Positions 21,022-33,139 of a DNA stretch of 64,000 bases are shown piece after piece (the first letter of the stretch is position 1; each line of letters begins with the position of its first letter). The DNA is taken from NCBI RefSeq assembly GCF_046630445.1, contig NC_092342.1:85381001-85445000 (forward strand), read 5' to 3'. Under the pieces are notes generated by a model. The model saw nothing but the letters and a program-made list of their open reading frames with translations, was not told the origin of the DNA and did no database searches. Source of the DNA: Rutidosis leptorrhynchoides. Its lineage: Eukaryota; Streptophyta; Magnoliopsida; Asterales; Asteraceae. The translations under genes were made by a program, and so were the position numbers.

Positions 21022-24000
21022 TGTAGTGACCCGAACTTTTCCATGTTTATATATATTAATTGAGATTGATATTTACATGATTAAATGTTTCCAACATGTT
21101 AAGCAATCAAACTTGTTAAGACTTGTAATTGAAATAGGTTTCATATAGACAATTGACCACCCAAGTTGACCGGTGATTCACGAACGTTAAAACTTGTAAA
21201 AACTATATGATGACATATATATGGTTATATATATAGTTAACATTATATTATTATAATTAAACATATCATTAAATATATTAACAATGAACTACATATGTAA
21301 AAACAAGACTACTAACTTAATGATTTTGAAACGAGACATATATGTAACGATTATCGTTGTAACGACATTTAATGTATATATATCATATTAAGAGATATTC
21401 GTACATTATAATATCATGATAATATAATAATTTAAAATCTCTTTTGATATTATAAACATTGGGTTAACAACATTTAACAAGATCGTTAACCTAAAGGTTT
21501 CAAAACAACATTTACATGTAACGACTAACGATGACTTAACGACTCAGTTAAAATGTATATACATGTAGTGTTTTAATATGTATTTATACACTTTTGAAAG
21601 ACTTCAATACACTTATCAAAATACTTGTACTTAACAAAATTGCTTACAATTACATCCTCGTTCAGTTTCATCAACAATTCTACTCGTATGCACCCGTATT
21701 CGTACTCGTACAATACACAGCTTTTAGATGTATGTACTATTGGTATATACACTCCAATGATCAGCTCTTAGCAGCCCATGTGAGTCACCTAACACATGTG
21801 GGAACCATCATTTGGAAACTAGCATGAAATATCTCATAAAATTACAAAAATATGAGTAATCATTCATGACTTATTTACATGAAAACAAAATTACATATCC
21901 TTTATATCTAATCCATACACCAACGACCAAAAACACCTACAAACACTTTCATTCTTCAATTTTCTTCATCTAATTGATCTCTCTCAAGTTCTATCTTCAA
22001 GTTCTAAGTGTTCTTCATAAATTCCAAAAGTTCTAGTTTCATAAAATCAAGAATACTTTCAAGTTTGCTAGCTCACTTCCAATCTTGTAAGGTGATCATC
22101 CAACCTCAAGAAATCTTTGTTTCTTACAGTAGGTTATCATTCTAATACAAGGTAATAATCATATTCAAACTTTGGTTCAATTTCTATAACTATAACAATC
22201 TTATTTCAAGTGATGATCTTACTTGAACTTGTTTTCGTGTCATGATTCTGCTTCAAGAACTTCGAGCCATCCAAGGATCCATTGAAGCTAGATCCATTTT
22301 TCTCTCTTCCAGTAGGTTTATCCAAGGAAATTAAGGTAGTAATGATGTTCATAACATCATTCGATTCATACATATAAAGCTATCTTATTCGAAGGTTTAA
22401 ACTTGTAATCACTAGAACATAGTTTAGTTAATTCTAAACTTGTTCGCAAACAAAAGTTAATCCTTCTAACTTGACTTTTAAAATCAACTAAACACATGTT
22501 CTATATCTATATGATATGCTAACTTAATGATTTAAAACCTGGAAACACGAAAAACACCGTAAAACCGGATTTACGCCGTCGTAGTAACACCGCGGGCTGT
22601 TTTGGGTTAGTTAATTAAAAACTATGATAAACTTTGATTTAAAAGTTGTTATTCTGAGAAAATGATTTTTATTATGAACATGAAACTATATCCAAAAATT
22701 ATGGTTAAACTCAAAGTGGAAGTATGTTTTCTATAATGGTTATCTAGATGTCGTTCTTTCGACTGAAATGACTACCTTTACAAAAACGACTTGTAACTTA
22801 TTTTTCCGACTATAAACCTATACTTTTTCTGTTTAGATTCATAAAATAGAGTTCAATATGAAACCATAGCAATTTGATTCACTCAAAACGGATTTAAAAT
22901 GAAGAAGTTATGGGTAAAACAAGATTGGATGATTTTTCTCATTTTAGCTACGTGAAAATTGATAACAAATCTATTCCAACCATAACTTAATCAACTTGTA
23001 TTGTATATTATGTAATCTTGAGATACCATAGACACGTATACAATGTTTCGACCTATCATGTCGACACATCTATATATATTTCGGAACAACCATAGACACT
23101 CTATATGTGAATGTTGGAGTTAGCTATACAGGGTTGAGGTTGATTCCAAAATATATATAGTTTGAGTTGTGATCAATACTGAGATACGTATACACTGGGT
23201 CGTGGATTGATTCAAGATAATATTTATCGAGTTATTTCTGTACATCTAACTGTGGACAACTAGTTGTAGGTTACTAACGAGGACAACTGACTTAATAAAC
23301 TTAAAACATCAAAATATATTAAAAGTGTTGTAAATATATTTTGAACATACTTTGATATATATGTATATATTGTTATAGGTTCGTGAATCAACCAGTGGCC
23401 AAGTCTTACTTCCCGACGAAGTAAAAATCTGTGAAAGTGAGTTATAGTCCCACTTTTAAAATCTAATATTTTTGGGATGAGAATACATGCAGGTTTTATA
23501 AATGATTTACAAAATAGACACAAGTACGTGAAACTACATTCTATGGTTGAATTATCGAAATCGAATATGCCCCTTTTTATTAAGTATGGTAATCTAAGAA
23601 TTAGGGAACAGACACCCTAATTGACGCGAATCCTAAAGATAGATCTATTGGGCCTAACAAGCCCCATCCAAAGTACCGGATGCTTTAGTACTTTGAAATT
23701 TATATCATATCCGAAGGGTGTCCCGGAATGATGGGGATATTCTTATTTATGCATCTTGTTAATGTCGGTTACCAGGTGTTCACCATATGAATGATTTTTA
23801 TCTCTATGTATGGGATGTGTATTGAAATTTGAAATCTTGTGGTCTATTATTATGATTTGATATATATAGGTTAAACCTATAACTCACCAACATTTTTGTT
23901 GACGTTTTAAGCATGTTTATTCTCAGGTGATTATTAAGAGGTTCCGCTGTCGCATACTTAAATAAGGACAAGATTTGGAGTCCATGCTTGTATGATATTG

Positions 24001-24271
24001 TGTAAAAACTGCATTCAAGAAACTTATTTTGTTGTAACATATTTGTATTGTAAACCATTATGTAATGGTCGTGTGTAAACAGGATATTTTAGATTATCAT
24101 TATTTGATAATCTACGTAAAGTTTTTTTTAAACCTTTATTGATGAAATAAAGGTTATGGTTTGTTTTAAAATGAATGCAGTCTTTGAAAAACGTCTCATA
24201 TAGAGGTCAAAACCTCGCAACGAAATCAATTAATATGGAACATTTTTAATCAATAAGAACGGGACATTTCA
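21022..24271 (+). repeat. T1 3' LTR
   Basis: A near-identical copy of 11144-14395 with TG...CA ends, followed by the AAATG duplication at 24272-24276. Shared boxes lie at 23467-23490 and 23877-23928. Confidence 0.92.
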
Positions 24272-24364
24272 AAATGAAACTCACCATACTGTATTTTTAG
24301 TAAAAAATACACATGACGAAACTAAACAATGCAGGTTTTGGCCTCGAATTCACGAACCTATATC

Positions 24365-24477
<113 letters not shown>

Positions 24478-24694
24478 CACATATCATGGTAATCGAACAA
24501 ATTTATGGTTTTATTAGTGAATTAGTTGTTATTTTAATTATGTGTTTCATTAATAACTAACTAAATTATTTTTATTAATATTTATTATAAAACTATTAAT
24601 ATAGTTATATTATATGTAGTAAATATAGTTCTATATAACTAATAGTTATTTGATAAAATAATATTGATAATAATAAATAAAAAGTTGTTTTTAT

Positions 24695-24696
<2 letters not shown>

Positions 24697-24758
<62 letters not shown>

Positions 24759-24759
24759 G
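24697..24759. repeat. (AAT)n microsatellite
   Basis: About 20 triplets inside the N1 LTR. Confidence 0.95.
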
Positions 24760-24837
24760 CAAAAATGATAATTTTTATGAAAATGATACTTTTAATAACA
24801 ATGATTAAAATAATACTTATTTTAGTAATAATGATAA

Positions 24838-24854
24838 TGTTAATAATAATAATC

Positions 24855-24927
<73 letters not shown>

Positions 24928-24937
24928 CAACAACAAC

Positions 24938-24988
<51 letters not shown>

Positions 24989-24989
24989 T
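24838..24989. repeat. (AAT)n microsatellite with a short (AAC)n block
   Basis: About 150 bp of AAT with an AAC block near 24924-24938. On the minus strand it directly follows the tRNA-like unit and its short body, so it may be the microsatellite tail of a SINE. Confidence 0.95.
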
Positions 24990-25035
24990 AAAATAATTAA
25001 AATAGGCTACCTTCAAAACAAGCTCCTAAAAAAAA

Positions 25036-25103
25036 CACCCACGCCCGGGCTCGAACTCGCGACCTCTCGTTAACCCGTCAACCCTCTAACCATTACACCA
25101 CTT
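25036..25103 (-). ncRNA. tRNA-like unit with polymerase III boxes and T-run terminator (SINE head candidate)
   Basis: The minus strand reads GAAGTGGTGTAATGGTTAGA, then GGGTTGACGGGTTAACGAGA and GGTCGCGAGTTCGAGCCCGG. TGGTGTAATGG (25090-25100) fits an A box and GAGTTCGAGCC (25048-25058) fits a B box at tRNA-like spacing. GGTCGCGAGTTCGAGCCC resembles a T-arm. Eight T residues follow at once, a polymerase III stop. No clean acceptor stem or anticodon arm is seen, so it is not a working tRNA gene. A short body (to 24990) and an ATT-repeat tail follow, as in tRNA-derived SINEs. It lies in the N1 LTR in the N1 sense orientation. Confidence 0.5.
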
Positions 25104-26455
25104 CTTAATTATTTGTTCTAGTCTAACACGTAAATATATTTATCCCATAACACTGTTTGTTCTTCTTCTTCAAATAATTTCCCAAATCATCTTCATCTAA
25201 TATAATCATAATCATTGTTGTACTTAATCAGAGGTAGAAACAGAAACACACGATTAGCAGCAACCCAGTAATCATCATAATACATCACCATCTTGAATCA
25301 CAATCGCATGATCATGATTATCAACCTTTCATCGTCTCTTTTCCATTACCGAATCCATATCAATATTGTGATGTAATAATCAATCATATTACAGATCATC
25401 ATCATTAACTATTATTGTGATCGTTATCATCATAACCTTGTTAACACAGGTCACCAGTAATAATCTACCATCGTCTTTTTCATCCTAGCATAATCATCGG
25501 TATTTTTCATTTAACAAGGACAGGAACAAATAGAGTTTTTCCTAAGTTGATTGACAAAGGTCGGGCCCAACTATTGGAACTACATAATCACGTCCCAAAG
25601 TGACAATAGATCCTGGTGGCCCAATCAACAAAACTCCACTCGGTGCATGGCCTAACACTAGAATCAGATTTAGGAACAGCAAAGGAAAAACGAACGGTGT
25701 CCAAAAATTTCGGTCCCACGCATGCGAACCCTTCACAATATCATTAATAAGATAATAGGCTGTGACTTGAATGGTTAATGAAAAGTCAAGAGTGGGTTGC
25801 TTGCTTTTAAAGTGTCGGCCATCAATCAACAAAAAAGAACTTTGGATCCCATTATATAAATCATACTTCAACCCTATCATGCAACTCTCATCACTTATTT
25901 TTATCCCAATTGTTGTTTGAAAACAGAAGAAACAAGTTTAGTACAGAATTCGATTTGCAAAAACTAACAATAATGGGTTCATAGACGAGTTGCAGCATTC
26001 GAAGTTAAACAGCAAAGATAGGTAAGAAAATAATAATAAAGGTGGTATTAGATGGTGGTTTGGTGGCGATTGAGGGTGGTGATAGTGGTGGATTTCGAAT
26101 TCAAGAACCAAAAGAAAGAAGCAGAAGTAGATATATGCATCGGTTGCTTGATTGTTGTGATGGTTCAAAGTGTTGGTTGGAAGTGGTGTTCGTTTTGAAC
26201 TAAGACAGAAATGTATATAGGTGTGATTGGGTTTGTACGAAAGAAACAAAGAACATAAGCTGTAGTAGCTGTAGTCTGTTTGTGATGGTGTTTGGTGTAG
26301 TTGTGAACCGAAAACATAAACGTGGCCAGTTGTTCTCGAGAAGAATAATGGTGTGTTCTTCAAATAATATTCTGATTTTTGCTGTTATCAATCGAATTGC
26401 ACTTACTCAGTATTATATGAAGGCTAATAGATTGCAGTGTCATGGAATCAATTAG

Positions 26456-26475
26456 TTTTTTTTTTTTTTTTTTGT
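26456..26475. repeat. Poly(T) run of 20
   Basis: A homopolymer inside the N1 LTR, without a clear gene or SINE beside it. Confidence 0.9.
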
Positions 26476-27385
26476 AGCTTAATGAGTCGACAGGTTGTAC
26501 AATTAGAAACAGGAGATGAAGAAATTAAGATTAGATATATAGTTTTCTAATTAATTCGTACAATTCAAAGATTTTCATATCAGATAGATGATCTAATGTG
26601 ATTGAGATGTATAACCTAATACGTATTATATGTATCTGTATATATATGTATATAACAGTAGTATATTAGTTTATAAAATTCAAATTCAAATAAATTTATA
26701 TTAACTATCTTTATTAATTAATAAATATAACTATCTTAATAATAATAAGAATATTAATAATAATAGTTTTATCTGATTATATTAGTAATAATAAAAATGA
26801 GAGAAATTATAAAATGTTAATAATAATATTATTACTGATGCTAATAATAATACTTGTAATAATATTATTAGTATTATTAATAATAATAAACATAATAATA
26901 TTAATATAATAATTTATATCAAATTTCATATTAAAATTTTTAATAATTTTGATTACTAATAGTGATAATGATCATATTATTAATATAATATTTATACTTT
27001 ATCTGAAATTACATATATAATAACTTTCATTGAATATTGATTATTTATAAATTTTATTATAGTATACATATAATTATAATTATAGTAATCATATATAGAT
27101 TCATTTTAAATTACACTTAATTATTTTGTATCTTATTTTACATATTTAATTTTAATATTTAAATTATATTTTAAAATTTTAAATTATTATATACATTTAC
27201 ATTTATAATTATATACATATTTATTTACAAACAATTGTTCGTGAATCGTCGAGCCTAGTCAAAGGTTAATTGATTTCATGAATATAGTTTCAAAGTTTTC
27301 GAACATCAACATTACAGACTTTTCTTATCGTGTGATCATATAAAGATTAAGTTTAAATTTGGTCAGAAATTCCCGGGTCGTCACA

Positions 27386-30300
27386 GTACCTACCCGTTAA
27401 AGAAATTTCGTCCCAAAATTTGAGTGAGGTGGTCATGGCTAACAATAGAAATGTTTTCATGACGAATATGAGTTAATAAAAAGAGTTTTATCACTATAGA
27501 GTAATAAGGATAAATAATTCAATTCTTCGAAACGTACGAATGAAACTATCACAAACAATTGAAAATGAGTAAATACAGATTTGAATTAACCAGTGACATA
27601 GTCCTGGTTGAATTTCGGAATTCAAAGTATTTAAGAAAATCTTCGAAATCTAAAAGATTTGATTCTTCGGCGAGTAAGGAAATTAAGATCTCTATAATTA
27701 AATACGGTGATCTACCTCGATTTACTCTGTCTAATATTTTCATTATAAATCCATTTCCTTCATTTCCTTTATATTTTGGAGTTCCATCCTTTTTGTTTTC
27801 TCTTCCTGACTTTAAGTCAAGCGAATATTGGTTCAGAATTCGTAGGTAGGAAGTTTCGAATGAACATGACTAACGTTTTAAGAGAGAGATTGTTATAGCA
27901 CGATCTTGATTGGTTAAATTACCAGAATTCAAGGGAAAAGATAGGACTATCAAGAAAATATGTTTTTGATATGTTTATAGATTAGATAGAATGTAAGAGT
28001 CATGTAACATGGCACATGATGACATTATAGTCTGTGAATCATCATGTTCCATTAGGAACTCAGCATGACTTACTGTAATATAATCACGTTGATCAAGTGT
28101 CATTATATTATACTAACTCATGCATCAGTTCCCAACATTACTTCAATAACATTCGTATTTTAAGCTCGAAAGTTTACAGAATATAGAAACTAACAGTTTC
28201 TATATGATGTAACACTGATAGCACGAAGAGATTAATGATTTTAGATAAAAAAATAGTTATGAAAACATCTTCAGAAATATGGAGGATATTTATAATGAAA
28301 GATACGATGATATCTTAGAATTTCTAATATCGATGGATGATGATGAAGATTGTTCATAAAAGTGTAGAGTCAGGAGTAAGATATTTGTTAATGACTTCAG
28401 CAGATACTGAATCATTTGGATTCTTTGAAGGCAAGTTTAGTCCTTGCGATTGTTCACAGCCTCCTTCATAATTTGCTAAATTCATTTTCCAATTCCAACA
28501 TTTCTGAGATTTGCCAACATAATATTCGTTATCATTAAACTTTCGACGGTTAAGGTCGTTTACGGTTGTCTACGGTTTTTGCTGCTTCATTCAGCTTTTT
28601 CAACATTCAGAGTATTGATTTGTAGACTGAGTGCTTTTTAGAATTTCAGAATGAAAGATCATAATTCTAAGAGATAAATGTTATACATATAACTGTTGAT
28701 GTAGATATGCTGTGAGTTTTCAAAGTACTGATTGCTGATTCCCGGTAATTGGTATGGCAGTTTTCTTTACAAGATGCGGATGTGTATATGATAGGATTTC
28801 AATGAATAAATATAATGATTTATCAAAGAGATTTAAGTCAAGAAGTAATGAGGTTGCTGGTACGTCTACTGGTAATATGGTGGAATATAAAAGGTTCCCT
28901 GGTAATAATAAAAGAACACACATATATGTCAAAGTTATAATAAGGTTGTTTCGAATGAAAAGTCGAAGTTGACTTGCTGGAGCTGTGACAAAATGAGCTA
29001 CTTTGGAAAGGGATTGCAAAGTTATTTTTGGTAATAACAATGCCAAAGGAGCTAGCACAGATACATGTTAAATGTTTACTCAGGTTCTGAGTGTTTTTAG
29101 ATGCATAACTATATGCATAAGTTCTTCCTTTCGTAGATGAAGTGCGGTTGGTTCATCCTCTTGATTGAGGTATTTTCAAGAATCATGAAAGGTTTGAATG
29201 CAGATTGTAATAGTCAAGATACAAATGAGGTTTAAGTTGAAATCAAGTGGCAAACTTGAAGAATTGTTTTAGTTTCATATGTTATAATCAATATTTTAAT
29301 TCATTTTAATTGTCCAATGTTGGCATTTCACAGTCGATAGTCCACATTTAACAGTCCAATTTCATATATAGTTTAATATATAATATTCAAATTAATTAAT
29401 ATGTATCGTGACCCATGTACATGTCTCAGACTCGATCACAACTCAAAGTATATATATTATTATAGAATCATCCTAAACCCTGTATAGCGAACTCTAGCAT
29501 TACAGCATATAGAGTGTCTATGGTGATTCCAAATAATATATATAGATGCGTCGATATGATATGTCAAAACCTTGTATACGTGTCCCGATTATTTAAAGTG
29601 CGTAAAATAAATAACAGAAATTAAATGACGATAAATAAAATTGCGATATATAAACTGCGATAAATAAATTGCGATAATAAAATGTAATAAGGAATTAACA
29701 GTTAGCTAGGATTTTGTTAGCGTGGATTCTTAACAAAATTTTCTCATGGTTAATTTGTTTGTTTCTAACAAATTTTATTTTTGTACAATGTTTTCTTCAT
29801 TATGCCACTTGTTGGATTCTGATAGATCAAAATCCAAATATGAAATTGAATGAAAAGGGTTATTCTGTGGTGAACGGATACGTATATCGGTGGTTGTAAA
29901 TAGGATAGTAAATGACTGTTGAATTAGATTTGAAAGAATGTACAGTGTACTTATTAATGTGAAATCTAAATATTCCTCGGATATTACCTACCCGTTAAAA
30001 TATTTTCACCATTAACAGTTTGTACGAAAGAATTTTTAATTACAGTCTTTATGAAAAAAAATATATATACATATATATTTTCTTCAGATGTATTCATGGA
30101 TTTAATGAGTCAATATGATATTAAACTCATCTGATTTATCGTTAGAACTAGAATACATAATCTCTTAAACATTAGAGATTACATAATCACCAGGTAGAAC
30201 GAAGATAAATGATGTAGAACGATATGTAGAACGTTGATTATACTCGAGGTACATAATGAGATGTTGAGGCGTGTGATGTTGAAACTTGGGTTGTTGGTGA

Positions 30301-31145
30301 TACTGGTGTTGATGTTGTTGCTGAAGCTGGTAAATTTTGCACCATATTCTCCAAATTGATTACTCGAGCGCGAAGCTTGTTGACTTCTTCCATTATTCCG
30401 GGATGATTAGCGGATGAATAAGGTTTAGAATTGTAGATTGTATATAATCATGGTGAGATACTCTGAAAATGAGTGTGGAAATGGTGTTTCGAATAGGTTC
30501 GCCGGTAAATGCTTCAGGTTCTTCGCCAAGAGGTGAATTCGGTTAGTGGAAAGGATCGCCTTCTTCGCGTCTCCATTGATTAAGTCGACTACGAACCCAT
30601 CAGATGAATTGGGGATGGTTGATTGGTAGATTCATTCTGGTGACGCTGCCTCCGGAGCTTAGGTGAATATCCATGTCGGAATAGCTGTCGGAATAACTAT
30701 CGGAATAGCTATCGAAATCTGAGGGACTCGAACTGGTTGAGGGATTCATCTCGTACAATCAGATGAAGGATTTTTGACAAGAAATAGATTATAGGATGTA
30801 GATTAGTACCCTGCAATACATAATTTACATATGCATATATAATACTAAAATCCCATAAGTTACGGAGGAATCTACGGAAGCTGACAGGAAAAGTCTACAG
30901 TAACAGATACGCTAAGATATGATTTAGCAGATACGCTAAGATATGAATGTATCTATACACTATCTATGCAATAGAGGCAGTAAGACGTGTCTAGACTTTA
31001 AGGATGATAAGCAAGTAATCTCCGACAGAAAATGATAAGCAAAACTTTTGACATGCAGACACGGTCGAAGTCCAGACTCACTAATGCATCTAAGCAACTA
31101 TCAGTTAGACACACTAATGCAAGACCTGGTTCGCTAAGACCACCG
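27386..31145 (-). other. N1 internal region, largely decayed
   Basis: It begins on the plus strand with the reversed purine-tract junction (GTACCTACCCGTTAAAG). No pol domain is recognised. It aligns by eye with much of the N2 internal region 35938-40024. Near 28750-29010 both elements share a decayed stretch with a Cys-rich piece that faintly resembles a zinc knuckle, on the opposite strand to the element; its nature is unclear. Short Leu/Phe-rich frames here are not supported as genes. Confidence 0.55.
30250..30749 (-). pseudogene. N1 accessory gene remnant, homologous to the N2 accessory ORF
   Basis: The minus strand starts MNPSTSSSPSDFDSYSD, closely parallel to N2's MNSASSSNSSDSDSYSDM. 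Further along it shares the sequence for the ELRARV...LENM coiled-coil part. It lies about 410 bases from the 5' LTR, as in N2. The copy is broken, with several breaks. Confidence 0.6.
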
Positions 31146-31157
31146 CTCTGATACTAC
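31146..31157 (-). promoter_or_regulatory. N1 primer binding site
   Basis: GCTCTGATACTA on the plus strand, one base from the initiator Met-tRNA complement, two bases from the LTR start at 31160. Confidence 0.75.
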
Positions 31158-31159
31158 AT

Positions 31160-31849
31160 GTCATACCCCGTCCTAATCCATCTGGACGAAGTTACCAACA
31201 TCTGGTCCCATTGCGATGATCGACTCCAAATAATGTCTTTAAAATGAGCAAATGCACAGCGGAAGATTTCTTTCATACCTGAGAATAAACATGCTTTCAA
31301 GTGTCAACTAAAAAGTTGGTGAGATCATAGGTTTATCATAAAACAATAAAATTCATCAATTTTGATAGACCACAAGATTTAAATCCTGCATGGTACAAAT
31401 GGGCCCGAATTCAATACCCACCTGTAATGTACAAGCGATATCTTTTAAATACAGTACACCTTTCTCGTGTACGAAATCATCTTTCATAAATCTTAGTAAC
31501 CGTACACATATCTTGTGCACAAAATAACATACACATAACCGGTGTATAAAATCATTCTCTCGATACATAACATTCACTTTTCATTGCTTTCATAGCTTGG
31601 CTTGGTAACCGACCTTAACATATAATGCGCATAATAATATCCCTAAAACAGAACATATCGTCTGTATAATAATCATATAAACTTCGAAGTACTAAACACC
31701 ACGCCCACTAGTCAAAGGTTAATTGATTTCATGAATATAGTTTCAAAGTTTTCGAACGTCAACATTACAGACTTTGCTTATCGTGTCGAAAACATTAAAT
31801 CATATAAAGATTAAGTTTAAATTTGGTCAGAAATTCCCGGGTCGTCACA
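31160..31849 (-). repeat. N1 right (5') LTR, short form
   Basis: It shares both ends with the left LTR (TGTCATACCCCG and GGGTCGTCACA) but is only 690 bp, lacking the long middle. The shared box is at 31277-31332. GGTAA follows at 31850-31854. Confidence 0.85.
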
Positions 31850-32184
31850 GGTAAGACACAAGGTCGGTCGAAATGTGTTCAATTAGTCCTATGGCTCGTT
31901 ACGACTTGATTATGTAGCATGTGAATCAAGTTGTCAAGTTTCATGCAAGAATCAAGTATAAAAGAGGATTAGAACGATTGCATAAGTTTTTTGTTAAGTT
32001 TGACTTAAAGTCAAACTTTGGTCAAAATCAAAGTCAACGAGGTCGGGTCGGGTATCCAACAATTTTTCTAAGTTATATAATCATATGTGAGCATGTTGGC
32101 CAAGTTTCATGTTAATCGGAGGTGCGTAGCATAGTTAGAATTAAACGAGAAATTGGAAATTTGGACAGCCCAAGGTAGTTCATC

Positions 32185-32261
32185 TGGATGGCATCCAAAA
32201 TGGCTGGACGACATCCAGATGTGAAAGCCAGGATGGCGTCCAAGATATGGGACGACTTCCC
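32185..32261. repeat. Four TGGATG-N-CATCCA-type palindromes in the O1 LTR
   Basis: Centres at about 32191 (perfect TGGATGGCATCCA), 32211 (CTGGACGACATCCAG), 32236 (GGATGGCGTCC) and 32255 (GGGACGACTTCCC). Spacings are 20, 25 and 19 bases, so they read as two pairs. Confidence 0.75.
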
Positions 32262-33134
32262 AATGAACTACAGGTTGCTGAAGCTGAAATTTGACAAGTC
32301 TCGAACCAAACTCATTTCAAACACAACTTATGAACCGAAAACACTTAATACACATATCTTATATTGTTGGAAAGGTATTTTAACGAGGAATACAACTAAA
32401 CACATATCATCAAACAAATACATCATTTAAACTGACCAAATCCTCGTCGAATGATTGTTAAAAGTTCATCATTGATGTTTCAAGTTCGTAAAACGCATTT
32501 TATGATTCGGGCAACCAATTTACATGTATTATATGCCGTTTTGAAGGTAATTTAACATACATTGTAATTAAACACTTTCTAACAACATCTCATGGCATTC
32601 AAGGCATCAAAAGTTCATTTTAAAAGCTATCAAACCCTAACCAAGAATCACAAAATCAATAATCATGTTAGTGAAGTTTTCCAAGTCATCCTACACATTA
32701 AATTGAAGCTAATGATGCTAGTAACACATTTAATACATGAACTTTAACATTTAAACAACATTTAATCACCCAAAACTCAAGATTAAGCACACCCATTTCA
32801 AATGTTCATGCTAGTTACTCAAAACAACAAATCGAGCAAACTAAACACATATTCATGTTAGACTTGAGCCATAGATACTAACTAACACCATTTCAAGTCT
32901 ATAAAATGAATTTGAAAAATCTAGAGTTTTTAGAAACCTTACCCCAAGTAGTGAAATTGGTACCAAATCGAAGAGGATGACGAGAGGATCACGAATATGT
33001 AATTTGTTTTGATGTTTGCTTCCTTGGAATGATTTAGATGATGATTTAATGAATTGGGTGAGATAAGTGTTCTTGTAACTAGATAGAAAAGATGTGGTGG
33101 GGAGGTAGAAGTGAATGAGTGGAGATGAGATGGG

Positions 33135-33139
33135 GTTTG
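33135..33139. other. Probable target site duplication of N2, left copy (GTTTG)
   Basis: GTTTG precedes the left end, with two extra bases (CG) before TGACGATCG at 33142. GTTTG follows the right end directly at 42830-42834. Confidence 0.6.

Larger units (their letters stand above)
11144..24271 (+). mobile_element. T1: young Tekay-like Ty3/gypsy retrotransposon carrying an F-box gene
   Basis: This is a 13.1-kb element: LTRs 11144-14395 and 21022-24271, perfect AAATG duplication, Met-tRNA primer site, two accessory genes, then gag-pol with a chromodomain. By eye the two 3.25-kb LTRs differ at about 20 positions (about 0.6 percent). With a commonly used plant rate of 1.3e-8 per site per year (an assumption) this gives roughly 0.2-0.3 million years. 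It lies in the N1 LTR in opposite orientation. Gag-pol carries about two breaks, so it is not whole; the accessory genes look open. Confidence 0.92.
31855..33139 (-). repeat. O1 LTR, middle piece, with palindrome quartet
   Basis: Sequence between N1 and N2, continuing the O1 LTR. It has no gene. At 32185-32261 lie four related short palindromes (TGGATG-G-CATCCA type). On the minus strand, 33100 down to 32900 is CT-rich and looks like the transcribed start of the LTR. Confidence 0.6.

Noticed and set aside
24765-25073. Open frame rich in Ile
   Set aside because: It is the translation of AAT microsatellites plus part of the tRNA-like unit.
25036-25103. A functional tRNA gene
   Set aside because: A and B boxes fit, but no acceptor stem or clear anticodon arm can be drawn; kept only as a tRNA-like unit.
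25938-26363. Minus-strand His/Ser-rich 141-residue frame
   Set aside because: It lies in the transcribed part of the N1 LTR, low complexity, with no recognisable domain.
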